Source: Roseomonas sp. AR75 (GTDB lineage: Bacteria > Pseudomonadota > Alphaproteobacteria > Acetobacterales > Acetobacteraceae). From it: a stretch of DNA of 64,000 bases. The stretch is taken from assembly GCF_005222815.1 (NCBI RefSeq), contig NZ_STGB01000001.1, positions 558,001 to 622,000 of the forward strand. The letters are read 5' to 3'. Every line of letters starts with the position of its first letter. The first letter of the stretch is position 1. The notes beneath the pieces are model-generated. The model had not been told where the DNA came from. It worked only from the letters and a program-made list of their open reading frames with translations, and searched no databases. The position numbers were made by a program, and so were the translations under genes. Shown here one piece after another: positions 47,583 to 55,850 of the stretch.

Positions 47583-48107
47583 CTAATCCCGCGCCTTGGC
47601 CTTGAGTTCCTTCGCCAGCTTGCGCAGCAGCATGTTCCGCTTCAGCGCGGAGATGTGGTCCACGAACAGCACGCCGTCGAGGTGGTCGATCTCGTGCTGC
47701 AGGCAGGCGGCCATCAGGCCCTCCGCCTCGATCTCCTGCCTCGCGCCGGTGAGGTCGGTCCAGCGCGCCTTGACGCGCGCGGGGCGCGTGACGTCCGCGA
47801 ACTGGCCAGGCAGCGACAGGCAGCCTTCCTCGCGCGTTGCGAGATCCTTGCTCTGCGCAACGATCTCCGGATTCACCAGCACGATTGGCTCCGGCTCGTC
47901 CTCCGGCCGGAGGTCGATGACCACCAGGCGCAGCATCTCGCCCACCTGGGGCGCGGCGAGGCCGATCCCCGGCGCCTTGTACATGGTCGCCAGCATGCGC
48001 TGCGCGAGTTCCGGCACGCGCGCATCGCCCGGCTGCACCGGCTTCGCCTTGGCGCGCAGCCGAGGGTCGGGAACGTAGAGGATGGGAAGCAGCTCAGTCT
48101 CGGTCAT
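47583..48107 (-). CDS. def: Peptide deformylase
   Basis: The 174-residue metalloenzyme removes N-formyl groups from nascent proteins. All three motifs are present: [18 protein letters not shown] (metal cysteine) and QHEIDHLDG (two metal histidines, catalytic glutamate). I chose ATG 48107; an in-frame GTG at 48119 would add four residues. It is first in def-fmt-truA and diverges from the Hsp20 gene. Confidence 0.97.
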   Translation of the reverse strand: MTETELLPILYVPDPRLRAKAKPVQPGDARVPELAQRMLATMYKAPGIGLAAPQVGEMLRLVVIDLRPEDEPEPIVLVNPEIVAQSKDLATREEGCLSLPGQFADVTRPARVKARWTDLTGARQEIEAEGLMAACLQHEIDHLDGVLFVDHISALKRNMLLRKLAKELKAKARD

Positions 48108-48150
48108 CGTCGTATCCACAGGACGGGAGACCTAGCCCCGCGTCTCCCCC

Positions 48151-48180
48151 CTTGCAACGGCATGAGACGAAGCCAAAATC
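48151..48180 (+). promoter_or_regulatory. Possible heat-shock (RpoH) promoter before Hsp20
   Basis: CCCCCTTG ending at 48154 resembles the -35 element of alphaproteobacterial sigma-32 promoters (CNCTTG), with CCAAAAT 18 bases on as a poor -10 match. The Hsp20 gene begins about 100 bases downstream. The -10 is weak, so this is only a candidate. Confidence 0.3.
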
Positions 48181-48282
48181 TTGTGTCGCGGGGTGCCTCG
48201 GGCCTCGCGGGATAGATGCCTTGCCCAGGACATCCAGGCCGGTCGGGACCGGCAGGGATGGGGGAGGCCAGGGGAACACAGG

Positions 48283-48765
48283 ATGTCGCGTCCCTCGCTG
48301 TTCGGCTCGCCGCTTTTCCTCGGCTTCGATCATCTCGAGCAGATGCTCGATCGGGTCCAGAAGAACGCGGATGGCTACCCACCCTACAATATCGAGCAGA
48401 CGGGCGACACGCGGCTGCGCATCACGCTCGCCGTCGCCGGCTTCTCGATGGACGACCTGCAGATCACGCAGGAGGACAACCAGCTGGTGATCCGCGGTCG
48501 GCAGAAGGAGGACACGGAGGGCCGCGTCTTCCTGCATCGTGGCATCGCCGCCCGGCAGTTCCAGCGCGCCTTCGTGCTGGCCGAGGGCATCGAGGTGGAA
48601 GGCGCGTGGCTCGACAACGGGCTGCTGCATGTCGATCTACGCCGCCCGCTGGCCGAGGCGCGCGTGAAGACGATCAAGATCGCCGCCCGCGGCAGCGGTG
48701 CGCAACGCCCGGTGGTGGGCGGCCTGGCCGAGCCGATGATCGGCGGCCGAACGGAGGAGGGGTGA
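48283..48765 (+). CDS. Small heat-shock protein Hsp20 (IbpA/HspH class A)
   Basis: The 160-residue alpha-crystallin chaperone begins MSRPSLFGSPLFLGFDHLEQ and continues with YPPYNIEQTGDTRLRITLAV, DDLQITQEDNQLVIRGRQ, and RGIAARQFQRAFVLAEGIEV, the signatures of rhizobial class A Hsp20. It binds unfolding proteins without ATP. The ATG at 48283 follows AACACAGG. The DUF1150 gene downstream is a common companion. The 160-base leader is long enough for thermosensor structure, but I do not see the conserved ROSE sequence. Confidence 0.94.
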   Translation: MSRPSLFGSPLFLGFDHLEQMLDRVQKNADGYPPYNIEQTGDTRLRITLAVAGFSMDDLQITQEDNQLVIRGRQKEDTEGRVFLHRGIAARQFQRAFVLAEGIEVEGAWLDNGLLHVDLRRPLAEARVKTIKIAARGSGAQRPVVGGLAEPMIGGRTEEG

Positions 48766-48823
48766 TCGCTACCCTCATACGCAAGGGCGCGGGCCTCATG
48801 GGACGCGCCGGAAGGAGTGACGG

Positions 48824-49078
48824 ATGAACGAGCATGACAGCGGCGCCGAAGCGGGCCGCATCCAGATCAGCGACGCGGCGCTGCGCAATCTCTCCGTGCA
48901 GGATTTCGCCCGGCTTGGCCTCGAGGAGCTGGCCTATGTGCGGCCGGTGGTGCTGAACGGCGCCCGCGCCTTCGCGATCCACGCGGCGGACGGCACGCCG
49001 ATCGGCGCCGCGCCGAGCAGCCAGCTCGCCGCCGCGGCGATCCTGCAGCACGAGATGGAACCCGTCGCGGTTCATTGA
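48824..49078 (+). CDS. DUF1150 family protein
   Basis: The 84-residue acidic protein has DFARLGLEELAYVRPVVLNG and AFAIHAADGTPIGAAPS, the DUF1150 pattern found beside Hsp20 genes in alphaproteobacteria. The function is unknown; a co-chaperone-like role is only a guess from context. A good GGAAGGAG site precedes the ATG. Confidence 0.9.
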   Translation: MNEHDSGAEAGRIQISDAALRNLSVQDFARLGLEELAYVRPVVLNGARAFAIHAADGTPIGAAPSSQLAAAAILQHEMEPVAVH

Positions 49079-49136
49079 CCCCGCGGCGCGCCCACTCCTA
49101 GGCTGCCGGAAAGGCAAGCACGGGGGAGGGCGCGCC

Positions 49137-50096
49137 ATGCGCATCGCAAGACGGAACCTGCTCGCGGGCGCGGCGCTGCTCGCCGCGCCGCGGGCCTTCG
49201 CACAGTCACCGACGCTGCGCATCGTCGCGCCGTTTCCGCCCGGCGGATCGGTGGACCTGGTGGCGCGCATCCTGCAGCCGAAAGTCGCGGAACTGCTGGG
49301 CGGGGCGGTGGTTGTGGAGAACCGCGGCGGCGCCGGTGGCATGCTCGGCAGCGAGCAGGTGGCGCGGAGCGCGCCGGATGGCAGCACCGTGGTCTGGGGC
49401 AACATCGCCACCCATGCGCTGAATGCCGCGGTCTATACTCGCATGCCATACGATCCCGTCGCGGATTTCGCGCCGGTGACGCTGGCGGCGCAGGTCGAGT
49501 TCATGCTGGCCGTGCACCCTGCGGTGCCGGCGCGCAGCGTGGCCGAGCTGGTGGCGCTGGCGAAGGCGCAGCCGGGCAAGCTGAACTACGGCACGGCCGG
49601 GGCGGGCAGCCTGCCCCATCTGCTGACGGAGATGTTCAAGCGCGCCGGCGGCGGGCTGCAGATCGAGCATGTCCCCTATCGTGGCGGCGGCCCGATGCTG
49701 GTGGATCTGCAGGCCGGCCATATCAGCATGACCATCGCCGACGTCGCGAATATCCTGCCGCTGATGCAGGCCGGGCGCCTGCGTGGCATCGCGGTGGCGG
49801 GCGCCGAGCGCAGCGCCGTGCTGCCGGACCTGCCGACCATCGCGGAGACGCTGCCTTCCGTGGTGGGCACGGCCTGGCACGGCATCTTCGCGCCGGCGCA
49901 GACGCCGCCGGAGGCCGTGACGCGCCTCAACCGCGCCTTCGTCGGCGCGATCCGCGATGCAGAGGTGCAGCAGCGCATGCGCGCGGCCGGCACCGTGCCG
50001 GTGGGCTCCACGCCGGAGGAGCTCGCCAGCTTCCAGCGGGCCGAGATCGCGAAATGGACGGAGATCGCGCGCGCGGTGGGGGCGAAGGTGGAGTAG
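49137..50096 (+). CDS. TTT-family (Bug/TctC) solute-binding receptor
   Basis: The 319-residue periplasmic receptor has a Tat-like signal (MRIARRNLLAGAALLAAPRA), then LRIVAPFPPGGSVDLVARIL, AVVVENRGGAGGMLGSEQVA, GTAGAGSLPHLL and EHVPYRGGGPMLVDLQAG. It is the second orphan member here and clearly paralogous to the one at 12.4 kb. GGGGGAGGG precedes the start. It ends against the convergent hpf gene with a 28-bp palindrome between. Confidence 0.92.
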   Translation: MRIARRNLLAGAALLAAPRAFAQSPTLRIVAPFPPGGSVDLVARILQPKVAELLGGAVVVENRGGAGGMLGSEQVARSAPDGSTVVWGNIATHALNAAVYTRMPYDPVADFAPVTLAAQVEFMLAVHPAVPARSVAELVALAKAQPGKLNYGTAGAGSLPHLLTEMFKRAGGGLQIEHVPYRGGGPMLVDLQAGHISMTIADVANILPLMQAGRLRGIAVAGAERSAVLPDLPTIAETLPSVVGTAWHGIFAPAQTPPEAVTRLNRAFVGAIRDAEVQQRMRAAGTVPVGSTPEELASFQRAEIAKWTEIARAVGAKVE

Positions 50097-50102
50097 CGCC
50101 CG

Positions 50103-50130
50103 GCCCTCCTCCGCCGCGGCGGAGGAGGGC
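50103..50130. repeat. Perfect 28-bp palindrome between convergent genes
   Basis: GCCCTCCTCCGCCG is followed directly by its exact reverse complement with no spacer base. It lies between the stop codons of the receptor gene (plus) and hpf (minus). The arms resemble the dispersed palindrome family. It may act as a bidirectional transcript end, but no T-tract is present. Confidence 0.85.
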
Positions 50131-50138
50131 ATCGCGGA

Positions 50139-50744
50139 TCAGCCCGCCTTGGCGTCGATCCAGCCGACATGGCCGTCGGCCCGGCGGAACACGACGTTCA
50201 TGGCGCGCGAGCCGCGGTTGCGGAACATCAGCGCCGGCGCCTGCAGCAGGTCGAGCCGCATCACCGCCTCGCTCACCGTCAACTCCTCGATACTGGTTAC
50301 GGATTCGGCGATGACCGCGGGGTGGTCCTGGCCATTCGCGACGGCCGCCTCGGCTGCGTCCTCCACCTCCTCCTCAGGCTGGCGCAGAACCATCTGGCGG
50401 GCGGGCTCGCCACGTGGTCGGTCGCGCTCGGCGGCCATGCTGCGGGCGTGGTCGTTCACCCGGCGGCGGTAGCGCCGCAGCCGCTTGGCGACGTGCTCGG
50501 CCGCTTCCTCGAAGGCACGATGCGCGTCGGGGCCCTCGCCCTCGCCGCGCATGAACAGGTCGCGGCCGGCCTTCAGGTTGATGTCGCAGACGAAGGCATG
50601 GCCCTTGCCGTTGCGGCGGAAGGTGACGTTGGCTTCCAGCGCGTGGTCGAAATACTTGCGCGCGATGGTGCCGAGGCCTTCGCGGACATGGGTCTGCAGC
50701 GCTTCGCCGGTCTCGACCTGCTTGCCCGCGACAGTGATGTGCAT
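50139..50744 (-). CDS. hpf: Ribosome hibernation-promoting factor, long form
   Basis: The 201-residue protein has the S30AE domain (MHITVAGKQVETGEALQTHV, DINLKAGRDLFMRGEGEGPD) and a C-terminal dimerisation domain (EELTVSEAVMRLDLLQAPAL, FRNRGSRAMNVVFRRADGHV). The long form pairs 70S ribosomes into inactive 100S dimers in stationary phase. It is 43 bases downstream of rpoN, the usual position of this gene (formerly the sigma-54 modulation protein). Confidence 0.96.
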   Translation of the reverse strand: MHITVAGKQVETGEALQTHVREGLGTIARKYFDHALEANVTFRRNGKGHAFVCDINLKAGRDLFMRGEGEGPDAHRAFEEAAEHVAKRLRRYRRRVNDHARSMAAERDRPRGEPARQMVLRQPEEEVEDAAEAAVANGQDHPAVIAESVTSIEELTVSEAVMRLDLLQAPALMFRNRGSRAMNVVFRRADGHVGWIDAKAG

Positions 50745-50787
50745 CTGGGTGAACTCCGCTCCAGGGTTCGGAGAGGGCCACCCACGG

Positions 50788-52275
50788 TCAGGCCGGGACG
50801 GCCTTCTCCCGCTTGCGCTGCACGGACGATGGTATGCGCAACGCCTCGCGGTATTTGGCCACCGTTCGCCGCGCGATGTCCACACCTTCCTTGCGCAGTC
50901 GTTCCACGACGGCGTCGTCCGAAAGGATGTCCTCCGGATCCTCCTGCGCGATCATCTCGCGAATCCGGAAACGAATCGCTTCCGCGGAATGCGCCTCGCT
51001 TCCGGAGGTGCCAGCGATTGCCGTCGTAAAGAAATACTTGAGCTCGAAGGTGCCGCGCGGCGTCGCGATATGCTTGTTCGCGGTCACCCGGCTGACGGTA
51101 CTCTCATGCATGGAGACGGCTTCCGCCACGTCGCGCAGGATCAGCGGACGGAGATGCGCGACGCCATGCCGGAAGAAGCCGTCCTGCCGGCGCACGATCT
51201 CGGCCGCGACCTTCAGGATCGTGTTCGCCCGCTGCTCCAGCGATTTCACCAGCCAGGTCGCGCTCTGCAGCCTGTCCGCGAGGAACGCCTTGTCGTCCTT
51301 GTTCTTCGCCCCGACCACCGCGCGCGCGTGGAAGCCGCGGTTCACGAGGACGCGTGGCAAGGTCTCCGGGTTCAGCTCCACCGCCCACTCGCCGTTTTCC
51401 AGGCGCCGCATCAGTACGTCCGGCACGACCATCGGCGGCGGCGCGGCGTCCCAGTTCGCGCCCGGCTTGGGATCGAGCCGCTTGAGTTCGGTGATCATGT
51501 CCGCAAGGTCTTCGGAATCGACGCCGCAGACCTTCATCAGCCCGCGCAGGTCGCGCCGCGCGAGCATCTCCAGATTGTCGAGCAGCGCCTCCATGCAGGG
51601 ATCGAGACGGTTCAGCTCGGCAAGCTGCACGGCCAGGCATTCGCGCAGCGATTGCGCGAACATCCCCACGGGATCAAGGCGCTGCAGCCGCCGGCGCACG
51701 GCGGCGACAAGCGCCTCCTCGCAGCCCATCGCGGCGGCGATGGCCGCATCCGTCACGGGCAGGCGGCCGGCCGCGTCCACCATCGCCAGCATCTGCGCCG
51801 CAATCAGGCGTTCCCGCGCGTCATGGAAGGTCAGGCGGATCTGCTCGCCGAGATGCTCGCGCAAGGTGAGGCGCGCATCGGCCAGTTCGTCGATGCCGGA
51901 GAGCTCGTCCTCGAAATCGCCGCGCCCGCCGCGGCCCACGCCGGCGCCAAGCCCGCTCGCGCCGTCCGCGTCATAGACATTGTCCCACTCGGCATCGAGC
52001 GGCGCGGCGCCGTCCGCCGGCAGCGCATCGGAGGTGGCGGCGGCATGCGCATCGGTCGGCTCTGGCGCCGGAGCCTCGGCGGGACGTTCGTCGGCGGCGG
52101 TGCGTGGTTCTGCGCGCTCGTCGCGTTCGAGCAGCGGGTTGCGCTCCAGCTCCTCCTCGACGAAGGCGGTGACCTCGACATTGGAGGACTGCAGAAGCTT
52201 GATGGCCTGCCGCAACTGCGGCGTCATCACCAGCGACTGCGACTGACGCAGATCCAGCCGCGGCCCTAGCGCCAT
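50788..52275 (-). CDS. rpoN: RNA polymerase sigma-54 factor
   Basis: The 495-residue sigma factor has the glutamine-rich activator-interacting region (LRQSQSLVMTPQLRQAIKLL), an acidic/alanine-rich middle, core-binding region III, a helix-turn-helix and the RpoN box ARRTVAKYREAL near the C-terminus. It directs transcription from -24/-12 promoters with AAA+ activators. It follows lptB by 51 bases, in the conserved lptCAB-rpoN-hpf order. Confidence 0.97.
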   Translation of the reverse strand: MALGPRLDLRQSQSLVMTPQLRQAIKLLQSSNVEVTAFVEEELERNPLLERDERAEPRTAADERPAEAPAPEPTDAHAAATSDALPADGAAPLDAEWDNVYDADGASGLGAGVGRGGRGDFEDELSGIDELADARLTLREHLGEQIRLTFHDARERLIAAQMLAMVDAAGRLPVTDAAIAAAMGCEEALVAAVRRRLQRLDPVGMFAQSLRECLAVQLAELNRLDPCMEALLDNLEMLARRDLRGLMKVCGVDSEDLADMITELKRLDPKPGANWDAAPPPMVVPDVLMRRLENGEWAVELNPETLPRVLVNRGFHARAVVGAKNKDDKAFLADRLQSATWLVKSLEQRANTILKVAAEIVRRQDGFFRHGVAHLRPLILRDVAEAVSMHESTVSRVTANKHIATPRGTFELKYFFTTAIAGTSGSEAHSAEAIRFRIREMIAQEDPEDILSDDAVVERLRKEGVDIARRTVAKYREALRIPSSVQRKREKAVPA

Positions 52276-52326
52276 GGCGATCCGTCCCGCTTCGGCCGAC
52301 TCCCCGCCTCACCCATGGCCGCGCCC

Positions 52327-53109
52327 CTAGAGGGAAAACCTTTCCCCGAGGTAGACGCGGCGCACGCCCTCATGCTCGACGATGTCGCGCGGGCTGCCCT
52401 CCATCAGCACCTGGCCTTCATGGAGGATGTAGGCGCGATCGATGATCTCCAGCGTCTCGCGGACATTGTGGTCGGTGATCAGCACGCCGATGCCGCGGTC
52501 CTTCAGGTGCTTCACCAGGTCGCGGATCTCGCCGACGGCGATGGGGTCGATGCCGGCCAGCGGCTCGTCGAGCAGGATGTAGGCGGGCTGCGTCGCCAGA
52601 GCGCGCGCGATCTCGCAGCGCCGCCGCTCGCCGCCCGAGAGCGCGAGGGCAGGCGCGCGGCGCAGATGCGCGATGCCGAACTCTGCCAGCAGCGCATCCA
52701 GCATCTGCTCGCGCCGGTCGCGGATCGGCTCGATCACCTCCAGCGCGGCGCGGATGTTGTCCTCCACGCTGAGGCCGCGGAAGATCGAGGCCTCCTGCGG
52801 CAGGTAGCCGAGGCCGAGCCGTGCGCGGCGATACATGGGCAGGAAGGTCACGTCGTGACCGTCCATCATCACCTGGCCTTCGTCGGGCTGAACCAGGCCG
52901 GTCATCATGTAGAAGGTGGTGGTCTTGCCGGCGCCGTTCGGCCCGAGCAGGCCGACCGCCTCGCCGCGCTTCAGGTTGACGGAGACGCCGCGCACGACGG
53001 GACGCTTCTTGTAGCGCTTGCCCAGCCCGATCGCGACGAGGCCGGCATTCTGCGCGGCGATCCGAAGGTTCGGCACCGGATCCGGCCGGGCGATGTCGGG
53101 CGGGCTCAT
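52327..53109 (-). CDS. lptB: LPS export ABC transporter ATP-binding protein
   Basis: The 260-residue ATPase powers lipopolysaccharide extraction by LptFG. It has Walker A LLGPNGAGKTTTFYM, the signature LSGGERRRCEIARAL, Walker B AYILLDEPLAGIDP and the switch histidine in ITDHNVRETL. An N-terminal extension of about 20 residues precedes the usual start. It overlaps lptA by four bases. The permease genes lptF and lptG are not in the window. Confidence 0.97.
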   Translation of the reverse strand: MSPPDIARPDPVPNLRIAAQNAGLVAIGLGKRYKKRPVVRGVSVNLKRGEAVGLLGPNGAGKTTTFYMMTGLVQPDEGQVMMDGHDVTFLPMYRRARLGLGYLPQEASIFRGLSVEDNIRAALEVIEPIRDRREQMLDALLAEFGIAHLRRAPALALSGGERRRCEIARALATQPAYILLDEPLAGIDPIAVGEIRDLVKHLKDRGIGVLITDHNVRETLEIIDRAYILHEGQVLMEGSPRDIVEHEGVRRVYLGERFSL

Positions 53110-54116
53110 GGGCGTGCTCCCGCGCCGTCCGGACGCGGGACGCGCGGCTGACGCGCAGCCCCCTGCGGCGTGCCCGCAGGCGGCACCTGCGCCTCGCCGG
53201 GCTGGGTCTGCTGCGGCACGATCAGGCCCTGGACACGCTGGCCGGGGGCAGAAACCAGGCGGGCGATGCCGCTGCGGAGATTCACGATGGCTTCCTGGCC
53301 GTTGAGCTGGTTGTCGCCACGGGTGATGCGGACATTCCCGAGCAACCGTGCCATGCCGGTCTGCGGCGAATAGACGCCCCGGTCGCCGCGCACGACCTCT
53401 TCCGGCGTGCGGATCTCGACATCGCCGAAGGCCTCGACGCGGTCGATCCTGCTGCCCTCGCCGCCGCCACCGGGCAGGCCCGGCAGCCCACCCTGGCGGG
53501 CAGGCTGCTGCGCCGGCTGGGCAGCCTGCTGCACCGGTGGCCGCGCGCCTTCGGGCGGTGCTTCGAGGAAGTAGGCCACGAGCGTGTCGGCCGTGATCCG
53601 GCGATTGTCGGTGGTGGTCACCACCGCGCCGCCGCGCGCGACCGCCATGCGCCGCTGCGGCCAGTATTCCAGGCTGTCCCGCGCGGTGATGCGCTGGTCC
53701 GGCGTCTCAAGCGCGAGCCCCTGGCCGGAGAGCACCATGACGGCCTGGTCCATGTCATAGACCGCGCGCGTGCCGTTGGCGCGTTCGTTGGCGGAGGTGA
53801 TGCGGACGTTGCCCTCGGCCTCCAGCCGCCAGATCTCGCTGCCGGAGACGGGACTGGCGGCGCCGGATTGCTGCTGCCTGGGCGGCGCGCCGGCGCGCGG
53901 GCGGTAGCGCGCGATGAGGCGATCCGCGTCGATCGTCACGCCATCCCGCGTGGCGCGGGCGTTGCCGTTCGCGACCACCACCTGGTCCTGCTGGCGCCAC
54001 TCGATGCCGTCGTCCGAGGTGATCTCGATCGGGCCGCCCTGGGTGAAGTCCAGCGTCTGCGCGGCGACCGGCGACGCGAGCAGCGCCGTGAGCAGGAGAA
54101 GGGCGCCGCGCGTCAC
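53106..54116 (-). CDS. lptA: LPS transport periplasmic protein LptA (OstA-like)
   Basis: The 336-residue protein has a Sec signal (MTRGALLLLTALLASPVAAQ) and OstA beta-jellyroll repeats: GPIEITSDDGIEWRQQDQVV, NGNARATRDGVTIDADRLIA, VYDMDQAVMVLSG and ARLLGNVRITRGDNQLNGQE. It forms the periplasmic bridge carrying LPS to the outer membrane. It is longer than enteric LptA (about 185) because of a proline/glutamine-rich insert and a long C-terminal tail, common in this order. It overlaps both lptB and lptC. Confidence 0.94.
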   Translation of the reverse strand: MTRGALLLLTALLASPVAAQTLDFTQGGPIEITSDDGIEWRQQDQVVVANGNARATRDGVTIDADRLIARYRPRAGAPPRQQQSGAASPVSGSEIWRLEAEGNVRITSANERANGTRAVYDMDQAVMVLSGQGLALETPDQRITARDSLEYWPQRRMAVARGGAVVTTTDNRRITADTLVAYFLEAPPEGARPPVQQAAQPAQQPARQGGLPGLPGGGGEGSRIDRVEAFGDVEIRTPEEVVRGDRGVYSPQTGMARLLGNVRITRGDNQLNGQEAIVNLRSGIARLVSAPGQRVQGLIVPQQTQPGEAQVPPAGTPQGAARQPRVPRPDGAGARP

Positions 54117-54772
54117 GGGGTGCCTTCCAGCACGACATGCGACTTGCCGGTGAAGACGACGACCTGGCCGCGGTCGCGCAGCCGGAAGCCCTCCGCGGTG
54201 AGCGTGCCGAAGGGGCCCTGTGCCGCGACGGGGGAATCGCCTGCAGCGTGGCCGCCGGCGACGTCGATGGCCGCGGCGTCGGTCACGAACTGCGTGCCGT
54301 CGTCGTGGTGGATAGTGACGCGGCCGGCAAGGTCCAGATGGTTTCGCGGCCGGTCGAAGCGGCCTTCCCGCGCCTCCAGGTAGAGCCAGCCGCCATCGGT
54401 CAGCAGCAGGTCGGCCTTGGGCGCGTGCAGCTGCACCACCTCCTCGTTGCCGGCCTGCACTGCCGTGTCGGCCGTGACGGTGTAGGGGCGGTTCTGCTCG
54501 TCCACGCCCTGGAAACGCGGCTGCACGACGCTCAGCGCATCGGCCCGGACCTGGGTGACCCGCTTGAACGCGACACGGCCGCGATCGGCCGCGCTCTCGA
54601 ATTCAGGCCACAGCGCGATCGCCGCAAGCAGGCCGACCGCCGCCACCGGCAGCAGCCGCTTCGCGACCGCCACCATGACGCGCCGGCGCATCAACTCGCC
54701 CGCGGTCGGGGGGCGGCGGCGGCGGGAGGGTGGTGGCAGGCGACTGGCGGGGAGCCGCGCGGCGGAAGCCAT
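54113..54772 (-). CDS. lptC: LPS export protein LptC
   Basis: The 219-residue bitopic membrane protein has an arginine-rich cytosolic N-terminus, one membrane helix (LLPVAAVGLLAAIALWP) and a periplasmic jellyroll (VQPRFQGVDEQNRPYTVTAD, PKADLLLTDGGWLYLEAREG). It hands LPS from LptBFG to LptA. I use ATG 54772; a GTG at 54811 would add 13 residues. It is the first gene of the lpt-rpoN-hpf operon; a candidate sigma-54 promoter lies about 90 bases upstream. Confidence 0.92.
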   Translation of the reverse strand: MASAARLPASRLPPPSRRRRPPTAGELMRRRVMVAVAKRLLPVAAVGLLAAIALWPEFESAADRGRVAFKRVTQVRADALSVVQPRFQGVDEQNRPYTVTADTAVQAGNEEVVQLHAPKADLLLTDGGWLYLEAREGRFDRPRNHLDLAGRVTIHHDDGTQFVTDAAAIDVAGGHAAGDSPVAAQGPFGTLTAEGFRLRDRGQVVVFTGKSHVVLEGTP

Positions 54773-54863
54773 CGAAGGCCCCCGGGACGGCGTAAGCGGC
54801 GGAGATTTCACCCGACCTGTATGGGGCTGGGCAGGGCGAGGGTCAACGCGCGAATGCGATCGG

Positions 54864-54878
54864 ACAAGAAATGTGCCA
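54864..54878 (-). promoter_or_regulatory. Candidate sigma-54 (-24/-12) promoter upstream of lptCAB-rpoN-hpf
   Basis: On the minus strand TGGCAC-ATTTC-TTGT matches the sigma-54 consensus TGGCAC-N5-TTGC with the exact five-base spacer and one mismatch in the -12 GC (GT here). It points toward lptC, and rpoN itself is in that operon. An inverted repeat TGCCA-AATCA-TGGCA (54874-54888) overlaps the -24 element. Confidence 0.4.
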
Positions 54879-54947
54879 AATCATGGCAATGATGGCATCA
54901 CAAGGGTTTGAGGCCCTGATTCGGCTCTTGACGTGCCACCCCGCGAA

Positions 54948-55601
54948 TCAGTGCGCGAAGAGATCCGGGTCCTCGTAGCCCAGCAGGTCCAGCCGCCCGC
55001 GGCTCGGCAGGAAGCGGTAGCAGGATTCCGCAAGATCGAGGCGGCCCTCCCGCTCCAGCAGCGCTTTCAGCTTCGCCCATAGCGCATGCAGATGCAGCAC
55101 GTCGGATGCCGCGTAGCTGAGCTGTTCCGGCGTGAGGTCCGGCGCGCCCCAGTCGCTGGATTGCTGCTGCTTGGAGATCTCGACGCCGAGCAACTCCTTC
55201 AGCAGGTCCTTCAGCCCGTGCCGGTCGGTGAAGGTGCGCACCAGCTTCGATGCGATCTTGGTGCAGACCACCGGCGCGACCGTGACGCCGAGCGCCTGGT
55301 GCAGCATCGCCACGTCGAAGCGGGCGAAGTGGAAGATCTTCAGCACCTCCGGATTCTCCAGCAGGCGCTTCAGGTTCGGGCAGTCCGCGCCGCGGCCGCC
55401 GAGGGCAGGGGGGATGATCTGCACGCAATGTGCCGTGCCGTCGCCCGACGAAAGCTGCACGAGGCAGAGCCGGTCGCGTCGCGGGTCCAGGCCCATCGTC
55501 TCCGTGTCGATGGCGACGGAGCTGCCGAAATCGAGGCCGTCGGGCAGGTCGTGCTTGTGGAGACGGATCATGGCGCCTTGGGTGAACAGGGTCTCGCCCA
55601 T
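54948..55601 (-). CDS. rnd: Ribonuclease D-like 3'-5' exonuclease
   Basis: The 217-residue protein is a single DEDD exonuclease domain without the HRDC domains of full RNase D. Exo I is AIDTETMGL, Exo II HFARFDVAML and Exo III SYAASDVLHLHAL (DEDDy). Such short forms trim tRNA or other RNA 3' ends. A second start at 55571 (MIRLHKHDLPDG) with AAGG in front would shorten it by ten residues. An 8-bp inverted repeat (CTGATTCG...CGAATCAG, 54916-54951) surrounds its stop. It lies next to a tRNA gene. Confidence 0.92.
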   Translation of the reverse strand: MGETLFTQGAMIRLHKHDLPDGLDFGSSVAIDTETMGLDPRRDRLCLVQLSSGDGTAHCVQIIPPALGGRGADCPNLKRLLENPEVLKIFHFARFDVAMLHQALGVTVAPVVCTKIASKLVRTFTDRHGLKDLLKELLGVEISKQQQSSDWGAPDLTPEQLSYAASDVLHLHALWAKLKALLEREGRLDLAESCYRFLPSRGRLDLLGYEDPDLFAH

Positions 55602-55639
55602 CGGTCGCGACCGCCTCTTGAAACCCCGCCGGCGGCGGG

Positions 55640-55726
55640 TGGTGCCCAGGAAAGGACTCGAACCTTCACGGCCTCGCGGCCACAGGTACCTGAAACCTGC
55701 GCGTCTACCAATTCCGCCACCTGGGC
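55640..55726 (-). tRNA. tRNA-Leu (anticodon CAG)
   Basis: On the minus strand the 87 bases fold as a class II tRNA: acceptor GCCCAGG / CCTGGGC, D-arm GCGGAATTGGTAGACGC, anticodon stem CAGGT / ACCTG with loop TTCAGGT (anticodon CAG reading CUG), a long variable arm GGCCGCGAGGCC, and T-arm AAGGTTCGAGTCCTT. The CCA end is encoded (55640-55642). CUG is the dominant leucine codon in this GC-rich sequence. Confidence 0.97.
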
Positions 55727-55850
55727 AGGTGCGCGAGGCCCCGGCGTTTAGGGGGGCCTCACCGATGCGTCAAGCGGGGGGGCTGCGATCGTCGAAGGGC
55801 GCAGGCGGCGACGCCGCCGAGCACCGGAGACGTGAATCGCAGGCCCGTTC

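Noticed and set aside
48120-48282. ROSE-type RNA thermometer before Hsp20
   Set aside because: The leader is long, but I do not find the conserved U-rich/GCU anti-ribosome-site sequence; only a weak heat-shock promoter candidate is kept.
55640-55726. tRNA-Leu as an integration site for a mobile element
   Set aside because: No integrase, no direct repeat of the tRNA 3' end nearby, and flanking genes are housekeeping.
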